Assembly (NCBI GenBank): GCA_022494885.1
Contig: JAGVSM010002435.1
Span: 1 to 64,000, forward strand
DNA: 64,000 nt
Source: Micrasema longulum
Taxonomy: Eukaryota; Arthropoda; Insecta; Trichoptera; Brachycentridae
Direction: 5' to 3'
Every line of letters starts with the position of its first letter. Positions within the stretch are counted from its first letter, which is position 1. The notes under the pieces were generated by a model. It was not told where the DNA came from. It saw only the letters and a program-made list of their open reading frames with translations, and made no database searches. The position numbers were made by a program, and so were the translations under genes. This document shows, in pieces, positions 1 to 9,500 of this stretch.

Positions 1-510
1 AAATAAATAAACACATTAATATTTTTGTATGCTTACTTCATTTTATGCTTTTATTTTTGTAAATGGCCTTTGTGACGTTTATTTAAAATAAAATAAAATA
101 TTAGTTGATAATATTCAAGAAATAAAATATAATACGGAGAGAAAAGAAGCACTCTGTATTCAATATGTATACTTGTGTGGGTACTGTGATCGCCTCAACT
201 TAGGCTGCCTTACCTATAGTACCTACCTACTAAGTTTCACATTTCACCATGCTGATAGTGACTCAATACTAGCTTTTATCAAGAACTGCTATTGTACATT
301 ATGAGTTGCTCATTTACATGATTATTTTCAATGCTCAGATGCTTATTATTATTTTTTAACATCTAGAGTATCAAATTGCAGAGTAATCAAAACAAAAATT
401 GCCGTGTTATAATTTTGCAATACTCCTTCTTTAGTCTTAGTGGTTAGTTTAGTGTCTGCTGTCTGCCTCGGTGCTCATTTGTTGTGTCAGCGGAAACATT
501 ATTCTAATAA

Positions 511-675
511 ATGTTATATCGAGTTTCTGTACTGACGTTTCTTGGTGGAACTGCATTTTTATTATTAAAAACGAAAATAGTATATTTAGTTTTTTCCACT
601 TTATTTTTACCAATAACTATTTCCGCATTACCGATATCGCCAGTCTGGTGGGAGACTAAACAAATTCTCATACAA
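511..675 (+). CDS. Candidate signal-peptide first exon of an unrecognised gene
   Basis: The reading frame opens at ATG 511 and encodes about 55 residues. It has two hydrophobic stretches (around residues 7-20 and 24-39, the second ending near ITISA), which looks like a signal peptide or membrane anchor, followed by LPISPVWWETKQILIQ. A usable donor, CAA|GTGAAA, follows residue 55 at 675/676 in phase 0. I do not recognise the protein. The next good exon to the right (2580-2869) needs one leftover base upstream, so the two cannot join directly; an unseen intermediate exon or a different donor would be needed. It could also be a chance open frame. Confidence 0.28.
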
Positions 676-987
676 GTGAAAGCGGCTATTGTCTATCATG
701 ATTTTATATAGTTATAGGAATAAACTAATTTAAGTATTGTTTAATAATATTTATGTGAATAAAAGTTTTCTGAGCATCGAGGGCTGGTATTTTGAACGCA
801 TTTACAGCGCGCTATAATGCGTATTTATATTATATATTTAATTGCGTTCGGAATACCGGGCCAGGTGGATGAATAATACAGTTCTGTGAGTGAAATATAA
901 CAAGAGCCCTGGACATGTGTTTTCGAATAAAGGCTGCTCTCGGGTAAAAATCCTAAATACAGAAACCGAGTGGAGATTAGACTGCCT

Positions 988-1258
988 TGTTGTTTAATGG
1001 TTGGCGTATTTGCCTACCATTCTTGAGGTCCTAGGTCCGATTCCTGGCAGGATGGATGTGGAACATTGATTTAAAGGTTGTTTATTTCAGCTGCTATTCA
1101 AACTGCTACATTTCATTGTTTCTGGACTGGTAACTGAAACATAGGACTGATCACCTTATCTTCATGTAATGGGTGGCCGAAATACGCTGCATTTGGTTTT
1201 CCAATCCAACACCCTATGCACCACCGGGTGCGGAAAGGAAATGATTATGATAATTAAA
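988..1258 (+). repeat. tRNA-derived SINE, family B
   Basis: The head carries a B-box-like segment (GGTCCGATTCC near 1035). The body contains ATTTCATTGTTTCTGGACTGG, then GGACTGATCACCTTATCTTC, and a tail with CACCGGGTGCGGAAAGG. Related copies or pieces occur at 2222-2400 (minus), 3435-3510, 48858-49085, 50165-50330 (minus) and 55965-56140. The shared tRNA-like head and body identify it as a SINE; the ends are approximate. Confidence 0.65.
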
Positions 1259-1396
1259 TGAACTTATAATGATAATAATCTTTATTTGGCATTTTAAACT
1301 AATTACGTTTTTAATTTTAAAAAAATAAATTATTTATTGACAATGCTCAATGACAGGTAGGTATATCTTTAATCATAATTACATTGAACAAAAAAT

Positions 1397-1625
1397 TGAA
1401 ATATTGCGTATTGTATCTTTTTGAACTTATTTTTAAATGTACCTACACTTAAGATAATATTTAGTTATATATAAATTATTCTTACACTGTATATTATTCA
1501 CCAGTCTGAAGATGCCCATTAGAGGGTGAAAGCGCTAGTTGGTCAAAATAAATAAGTGGAAGTGTACCAAGTATTTTTTAGATTAATAACTTATATGTAA
1601 ATATAAGTTATTACATCATTAAATT
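1397..1625 (+). repeat. Dispersed repeat with hammerhead-like hairpin (copy 1)
   Basis: This block is about 230 bp and matches 5712-5945 over nearly its whole length. It holds CTGAAGATGCCCATTAGAGG followed by GTGAAAGCGCTAGTTGGTC (about 1505-1543), which has the CUGANGA - stem - GAAA layout of a hammerhead core. It ends with a short palindrome, TAACTTATAT gtaa ATATAAGTTA. The layout resembles the ends (pLTRs) of Penelope-like elements. Catalytic function is not shown. Confidence 0.6.
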
Positions 1626-1649
1626 TGGAGAAATAAAACTTATACTTTG

Positions 1650-2221
1650 TTTTTTGATACACTCACTTTATTTTTACCAACTAGTTTCGGTAACCAACTG
1701 TTACCTTCTTCAGGGTATTTTTATAACTAAACATACATAAAAGAAACAGTGAACAAATTAGTGGGTGTCGATAAGGATGAGGGAGGGGGTAATTGTGTTC
1801 AAGGTGGGGGAAGGGAAGGAAAGGGGGTAATTGCGTTCAGGGTAGAGTTCAATTTTATAGGAAAAATCTTAAAAATGGGACTATGACTTAAGTTTAATTG
1901 ATTATTAATTATGTCTAAGTTCTGTTTTACCGCTTTTTTTATTTCAAAAATTTCAAAAAGGTTAATTGGTTTATTTTTATTATTTAAATGTAATATTTCA
2001 ATTTCATTTTCTAAATCAAAAGAATGATTATTTGTTATAATATGGTCAGCAAATTCAGAAAAATTATTGTTATTGAGACATCTCATATGCTCCTTGATTC
2101 TTATATTAAATGAACGCGATGTTTTTCCTATATAAAAGGATCTGCAATCATGGCAAGTTAATTTATACACCCCTGATTTATCTAATTTATTTGTTATATC
2201 TTTAGTATTTTTTATATTTTT
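1650..2221 (-). mobile_element. Penelope-like element fragment: GIY-YIG endonuclease end (copy 1)
   Basis: The minus-strand frame from 2170 to 1799, extendable upstream to about 2221, encodes SGVYKLTCHDC, then SFYIGKTSRSFNIRIKEH, then NNFSEFADHII. This is the V/I-Y...YIG core with downstream R..R-IKEH that is typical of the GIY-YIG nuclease at the C terminus of Penelope-like retroelements. No reverse transcriptase remains upstream, so the copy is 5'-truncated. Beyond its 3' end (1650-1720) is a segment that reads on the minus strand as CTGAAGAAGGTAACAG...GAAACTAGTTGG, which is hammerhead-like and fits a pLTR. A second copy lies at 43412-44364. Confidence 0.82.
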
Positions 2222-2400
2222 ACATGAAGGTAAGATGATCAGTCTTATGCTTCAGGTACCAGTCCAGGGACTATGAAATATTCTAGAGTAAAAACACCCT
2301 TTTAAATAAATATTTCATGTCAACTATGTCGAGAATCGAACCCGTGACTTCTTGCATGGCAGGCAAGCGCACTGACCACTACATTCACATAGCACGTCAT
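2222..2400 (-). repeat. SINE family B, minus orientation
   Basis: Read on the minus strand it has a B box (GGTTCGATTC, around 2332-2341), then AAATATTTATTTAAAAGGGT, and CATAAGACTGATCATCTTACC, like the other family B copies. It abuts the 5' side of the Penelope fragment. Confidence 0.65.
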
Positions 2401-2579
2401 ATTATTATTTTAGATATTCACAAAATCATTATTTCACAATACTTATATTTGTCTCTCACGAGTCTGACTTTGATTGTCACGATGAAACCTGGTCACTGGT
2501 GATATAAATAAAGCGAAAAATGCTAAATGTAATTATTTTATGTTTATGACTTTAATGTTATATTAATTTGCTGTCGCAG

Positions 2580-2869
2580 GTTATATCAGCTCATCTAACA
2601 ATCTGCACCGCTTCAAGTGCAAAGCTAAGAAGGGCGGAGCGTTCAGCCAAGACTTGACCCGTATCAAAGACAGCTCGAGCTTTGGAAAGAGCGGAAATTA
2701 TTCTCGAACTAGTTTCTTCTGCAAGGAGAATATAATGGACTTCAAGGTGGAGGATGACAATAACAATGAAATCTGGGAGGAAGCCTGCTGCAAGGAGAAC
2801 GAGGAGAATTGCCAGCAGTATTTGGATAAATACACACGAATGGATATGGTCAACTTCGAACCATGCAAT
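2580..2869 (+). CDS. Cysteine-rich internal exon, gene not recognised
   Basis: A good acceptor (CTGTCGCAG at 2571-2579) and donor (AAT|GTAAGA at 2869/2870) bound one long open frame. The frame uses GT at 2580-2581 as the last two bases of a split codon, then runs YISSSNNLHRFKCK to DMVNFEPCN, about 97 residues. Base composition is clearly more coding-like than the flanks. It has six cysteines in the order C-(about 30)-C-(about 22)-CC-x5-C-x17-C, many charged residues and one potential glycosylation site (NYS). The exon ends in phase 0, and the otu-like exon at 6505 starts in phase 0, so they could be spliced together. Equally it could be the last visible exon of a separate secreted protein. 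I recognise no domain. Confidence 0.5.
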
Positions 2870-4890
2870 GTAAGAACTTTCATGTCCTATATTTTACTAA
2901 GAATACAGATCTGTGTGTGAAATAGAATCAAAATCATGTCGAGCATTTTAGATTCCATGGCTCCAAAGAAATAGAGTGACGATAAGTCCACCTTGTGGTG
3001 TACTGATTGCCGTGTTCAACTACCATGTATGAGGCCTCGGGTTTGATGAATGAATAATTTATTTATTAGTATACAAGGCACGTAGTGCCTTTTACTATAC
3101 AAAAAATACATGTGTAGAAATAAAAAGTATACAGTAGGTAAAAGAGGAAAAAAAAAGCATAAAAAGTTTATATGTACATATTATATCACAATGGTTTTAT
3201 TCAATGAACACGCTAACATATTGTGTAAAAAAATAAAAAGTCATAAGGATTTTTTTTTTTAAAGTTATTTTTAATAAAAGGACAGGTAGGTATATCTTTA
3301 ATCATAATTACATTGAACAAAAAAATACAAAATTACAAAATCTAAGTTTAAGAGAAAAAATGTTTTTTTTTATAATGTTAAAAATAAAAATCCAAAAAAC
3401 ATGTAATATATGATTTTAAAACATGATTTATTAAGTAGGTGGTTTTTCACTGCTATATTTTATGGTACCTGAACCGTAAGACTGATCACCTTGCCTTCAT
3501 GTAAGAGTACCGGTTTTTCGTTTTGTTTTTTTTTTTAATACATTTTTCTTACTGTATTATTTCAAAACTGTAAAAAGAGATTCCAGTGTATATTACTGTT
3601 TTAACCACTTAACTTGATTTATTCCTCAATCCCTCTCTTATATTGGTAAAATAAAAGGAAAAATAATTTTACTATGTTTGAATTTGTAAACTGTGATACT
3701 GCATTGCATTGTGACAAATGATAAATATTTAATTAATCAATCTTCTATTAACAGCTATCAAGCATTATCTAAACTATCTTAAGCTCCTAATTACAGAGTA
3801 CTTAGTGGTCAGTGGAAATTATAAATACAATATGTGATAGCAGCAGCACTTCTTATCTGTAATTGTAATTTTGTGATACATGATAATGTGGTCATTGTCT
3901 TTATCTCGATACAAAACAAGTTCAAGTCTGGGTGGTACTAGATTATTTATATCCCTGGATATAAAGATATTTGTCTCTTTTATTAAGTAGGTACACGGCT
4001 TGCATAGCATGTATTTTATATTGAAAACTATCCTCTCAGTTTTAAACGGTAATTTTCATATAGGCTTTAAATAGCAAGTGTCATGTCAAAATATAAGAAT
4101 ATGGGGCCTAAGTTTCGAGTCTTAAGCAGACAGGGTCTTGAACCTACAAGTAAATTTTTCAAAAACTATCATACCTGTAAAAATAATGGTTGAAACAAAA
4201 GACAATGAAAAAGTTTTGTTTGACTGTGTTAATGTTTTGCCTATCAACAAACAGTGTCAGTACAGGATAGTGACAGATCATTTCCTCGAATGCAGTTACA
4301 AACAAAAGTAACACGCCAGATTGTAACTAGGCGAGTATCGGCACAGCAGCTGAGGGTGTCTGGACTGAAAAACTACTATGGAGGGTGTAATACCAAGACA
4401 GTTCAACTTAATACCTAGTGAAAATCGTGAAAATAAAACTCAAATAAATTCAAACTTATTAAAAGACAGTTATTGTTATGTGTGCTGATAAACATTTTCT
4501 TTCTTTTATTGTTATTAAATTTGTTTATTTATTTATATTTTTACATTGTTTGTATTCTTTTTTTATACAGAATAATGTTCGCTCACTGGGGTGTCCCGTG
4601 CCGAGGGAAACATTTAACAAAATGTGAAACATGCCTAAGATTAGCTATTTAACAAATTTAACATAATAATAACAATAAAAAAAACGTAATTCATCCAATT
4701 AACCTAATTATCATTAACATAATAAACAATAAAAACTAAAATAATCATAAAAAACATAACCAATTTATATGGACCAATAGAACAAATGTCATAAACAGTA
4801 CACACATTTTACCTATTTGGCTTGATCCACTCATCGATCCGTGTGCAACCCACCTCCACTATCCATTTCTTAATAGCAATTTTATATTGT

Positions 4891-4946
4891 GAGAACTTAC
4901 TAATTGTCCTTATGGAATTATCCATAAGGACAATTAGTAAGTTCTC
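4891..4946. repeat. Perfect 26-bp inverted repeat with 4-base loop
   Basis: The left arm 4891-4916 starts GAGAACTTACTAATTG and ends TATGGA. The loop is ATTA (4917-4920), and the right arm 4921-4946 is the exact reverse complement. Being perfect in a decayed neighbourhood, it is either recent or maintained. Confidence 0.9.
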
Positions 4947-5359
4947 CATTAGGAAGTAGATTGTACACTTTAACCGAGCAGTAGGCCAATCCTCTTTGAC
5001 CGAAGGTTGTATTTATTGTTTTATTTTTTTGCAGCATTAGGGTGGAGTATCTAGTAACTCTTGTATTTGTAACGGAAGGTAGAGAATAATGTTTAAAATT
5101 GTATGCCTAAATTTATAAAAATCTATGTCTATCAAATATAAAGCATAAATTGAAAAATACATATGTAATGTAACTAATACAATAATATGTATGCTAGATT
5201 AAGATTTTCTATAAGAAATAAATAATAATTAAAAAAATATATGTCCAAACTTAGAAACAACAGGGTCTTCTTTTAAGACAATATTAATGTTAAAGATAGC
5301 ATAGATTCGAGAAGTGAAGCTTATGAAAGAAGATTAAATCCAATAATTGCTGAAATATC

Positions 5360-5560
5360 TTAACAAGTGTTCAATTAACATATTACAACAGAGATAAAGA
5401 AGGAAATATAGAAGTCTAGGCATCTACAGGACTTATGAACTATCATTGGCCTTGTTTAAGTGGCTACTTTACACACTGTGTAACAGCTCCCTTGGGGATT
5501 GAATCCATTCCTCGTCTGCAAAAATTTTGACAGACTCAAAACATTGTTGTTCAATTAACA
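5360..5560 (+). mobile_element. Fragment of long-TIR foldback element
   Basis: It matches the element at 7490-8062: AAGTCTAGGCATCTACAGG, then GGCCTTGTTTAAGTGGC, then TTTACACACTGTGTAACA, and downstream GACAGACTCAAAACATTGTTG. Only about one arm is present. Confidence 0.6.
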
Positions 5561-5711
5561 TCAAAATAAATCCAAAAGCAAGTTAAGAATGTCATGCAAA
5601 ATAAATTGTTGTGTATTCTGTTGGACTTGATATTTAGGAAGAAGACGTGGAATTATTTATAACATTTTTTATAGTGGACCTAAGTTAAAATATAAATAAT
5701 TTGTCCCACTC

Positions 5712-5945
5712 TGTTTCATTGAAATATTGCGTAATGTATTTCTTTCAACTTATTTTTTAATGTCCCTACACTTAGGATAATATTTAGTTTTATATAAATT
5801 ATCCTCACACTGTATAATATTTACCAGTCTGAAGACGCCTATTAGAGGGTGAAAGCGCTAGTTGGTTTAGCAAATAGTGGAAGTGTACCAAGTATTTTTA
5901 ATTAGTAACTTATATGTAAATGTAAGTTATTACATCAATAAATGT
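5712..5945 (+). repeat. Dispersed repeat with hammerhead-like hairpin (copy 2)
   Basis: This is a near-full match to 1397-1625, including CTGAAGACGCCTATTAGAGG, GTGAAAGCGCTAGTTGG, GTGGAAGTGTACCAAGTATT and the terminal TAACTTATAT...TAAGTTA palindrome. Differences are scattered substitutions. Confidence 0.62.
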
Positions 5946-6504
5946 AATCAGTTTTGCGTATTATATCAGTATAGATATGAAAATAGTTAAGTATTTCTGT
6001 AATGACAGAGTGGTGACATTCTATATTAACTGGCTCCGTATATCTCTACTGAGAAATAGTATGATAAAAACTTATTTTAAACTATATATATATATATAGC
6101 TTGAAAATTCATAAAAATATTTTGATTTTCATGTTAAAAATTCAAGTTCACTATTATATGGTCAACAGCGCTGCACCTCGCGGGATCTAGAGCCCCGTTA
6201 CTTACTGAAAATGGACGGGAATATACATTCTTGTAAATTTATACGATCATAATATTCTGCCCTTCCTCGTAAGCAAGTGTCCTCGTTAAACATCGATAAG
6301 CCGGTTTACAATTAATTTAATAAAATTTAAGCTTTTTTTTCTTTCAGTTTTGTAAAAGCAACCGTTTTGATGAGAAATATTTTTTGATGAGATGTTCCGT
6401 AGTTTTCATGTGGATCTAATTAGATCAACTAACATTAAATTTAAAAGTAATAAAAAGTGCTTCAGTGCGGCGATGATGTTTCAACAACTGTGTATTGTTT
6501 TCAG

Positions 6505-9500
6505 TATGAAATGTTAGCAATGCCTTTGATACTTGAGCAGAGTAACGGATCTCCAGACAGCGGGAGGGATTCGGTCCGATCTGTATCAGCCTCCTATGCG
6601 ACCCAACAAGAGGGCCTCGCATCGGTCCATTATACGGTTCATGTGAGAAAATACCTGAATATTAAATTTATTAAAAAACCGTTTTCTAATGTGACAATCT
6701 GTATGCCTGTCTCCGGGCGGGTAAACAGGGCGACAGTTCTGTGTGTAAATTATAACCGGCATCCTACACAAGTGTTTACAATTCAGTGGGGCTTACTCTA
6801 AGGAAAAAAGTCTATAAAAGGAAATGGAGTAGAGTTGAATCTTTTCTGTGGTGTAACGGTTGGTGCGTTTGATGTTTGCGTATTTTTCCATTGATAAGCA
6901 TGTCAATTTGCAAGTTTGGAGCCCTGTTTGAATTCGGAAATTGAAAAATCGCTGTGTGCAATCCCTCTTGTATTGGGTGTTAATATATTATTAAGTTTTG
7001 TCCATTTATTCCTAACTTAAAAATGAGAGAATTAAAAAAAAAAAAAATAGTTTTTGTAAAATAATGAAGAAGAACACATTATTAATTAATTTATTGTAAT
7101 ATTTCTTTTGTTAAGTTTTCTTTTTCTCTTCATTTGGAAAAAAAATCAGCTCAACTTATCACCAATTCATAGCATCTTCACCGTACACTGTGTAAATATC
7201 GCGAACAGCTTTGGGAGCTTTATTCCCTCGATTGCACGCGAACAGAACGAGGTGTCGAAAATGCTCACTTTCGTCTACTTGACATTCCACTTTGAAGGTT
7301 AGTAATCAAATAAAATAATATGTGTTACGTAAAAGCAAACACAATATCTTGCAGAGCAGAAAATGTTCTTTCGAAAGACGTATAACTTTAACCATTTATT
7401 TTTACTTTTGGTAAAAATGGACACAACTTATGTTAACGCGTAATATATCTCGAACTGTGATTGCCAAAACATTATAACTGACAAAAACAATATTTTACAG
7501 AAGAAGACTTTTTCCTCTCAATTAATAAGGAATACTAATTTTGTTGCAACAGAGAGGGAAAACATTTTGCGAAGGGTATATGGAAGTCTAGGCATTTACA
7601 GGGCTTATGACCTGTCATTGGCTGGTTTAAATGGCCACTTTACACACTGGTACATACTCAAAACATTATTGATTAAACTTACTGGTATAGAAGTGTAAAA
7701 ATTGGAAAATTGTTTTCAGGCATTGCCTATTAGGTGAAATTGTTCAGCCGGATGAATCTCACCCACGTGATAAAGGTTTCAGCTCTTTTACTTCACAAAA
7801 GTCAACAGATGGAAGAGTTGAAGAAATGTGGATGTTTGAACATAGGCTGAATGGTGAATGTTACACAGTGTGTAAAATGGCCACTTAAACCAGCCGATGA
7901 CAGGCCATAAGCCCTGTAAATATGCCAAGACTTCCATATTCTCTTCTTAAAATGTTTTCCCTCTCTGTTGCAACAAATTTAGATCTAAATAACTCCCTAG
8001 GGAGGAAATCCAGTCTGTGTAAATATTTGGACACACTCAAAACATTGTTAACCTAGCCGGACCGAAGGGGGGGATTTGAATCCCTCATAGAACGATCTGG
8101 TCAATTTCACTTATGTACATAAGCATTCGGCAAACTAACAAAAATGAATAAAATACACGAATGAGTAAAATATGTGTAAGCGAAAACATTAATAAATAAT
8201 TACACGGTCATAAACACTTCCAACGTTTTATTCTCCTGATGCCATATACAAGTATGCGCTGGGGTCGTTTGGTCCCCCGTTCGGATCACGTGTAATTTTT
8301 GGATGCTTAGTGAGAGAAAGTTTAATAAGGAATACACTTTGAGAACCAAACTCTGCTTTGACTATTTATTTTATTAAACTTGCCAAAACTTGCGTATTGG
8401 TATGCTTACCAACGGAAAAATACTCGATATCTAGGATATAGCAGGTGTGATTTCGCATTACTCGATATTTCCTCGTAGGCGACGTCTGTCGACTTGTGTG
8501 GAGTTTTTATAGCAATATTCTTGTTTAATCTAGCATTAATAAATAATAAAATTTAATGTTTCAGGCTCCCGGCGGGAATGAGGGAAGTGTATCTCAGGTG
8601 TTTGGTTCTCACTCTCCGAACCCAATGTCAGCTGCTTCCATGGTCACCCATACAAGTAATAATTACTTATTTATTTCACATCCGCTCCTTGGATGAAGCA
8701 TGTGGTGTCTTTTAGAGTCGTCAATGAAATGAATACGCAATGCCTTGTAATTTGCATAAATAGAAGCGGTTCTATAATTTTTTATTTAATTTTTTAATCC
8801 GACTTAAGCGTGTCTCTGTGCACGCCACTGAATATTCACAGTTTATACTTTCTTCTCTTCCGCTCTTCTGTAAAATAGACTTTTTGCACTTTCAATCTTA
8901 TGATAAAATTGTATTTTTTTTCAATTTATTTTTTATTTAATTTACAGTAATTTTTATGTCATCTACTCTACCCCTTTTTAAAATTATTATTTAGGGGAGT
9001 TCCTAGATGTACAAATCGGTAGTCAGATGGCAGAAGAGACTATCTGTAATTTTCAAAAATGTTCAGGAGAGCTGAAATATGACTTAATTTCAAGACTTTA
9101 ATCCACAAACTAAAATATTTTAGTGTTACTTTTCAATAATAAAATACCTAAATGATGATTTTTCTACAAAAAAAATATTGTGTGTATGTACTGAAATACA
9201 GATGGTCCCTTCTGCCATCTGACTACTGAAATATAACACTTATACCATAGTATATTTTTTTTTAAGCTGATTATTTCGGAGAGTTCTTAGATGAACAAAT
9301 ATAACACGGTTTATAAAATAATATTCTTTTTTGTATAGCAGAGTTCATACAAGGACAATACTGGCCTGTCCCAGCTCATTAAACAGCTTCGACCACGCAG
9401 GACAGGACAGTGGGACAGTACATCAATTCAACAGTAATTCAAATGCAGAAAGCTGTGAAAATGGATACACTACAACACGCACTGCGGAGATGACCTGCCT

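Larger units (their letters stand above)
2870..6504. other. Gene-free stretch, old repeat remnants
   Basis: I see no convincing exon. The stretch holds LINE 3'-end-like debris (3050-3400, with ACAAGGCACGTAGTGCCTTT; and 4500-5080), a partial SINE B (3435-3510), a perfect hairpin (4891-4946), a piece of the long-TIR foldback element (5360-5560) and a dispersed repeat (5712-5945). A short TA run sits near 6087-6098. The sequence TAGGTATATCTTTAATCATA is shared between about 1358 and 3288. Confidence 0.5.
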
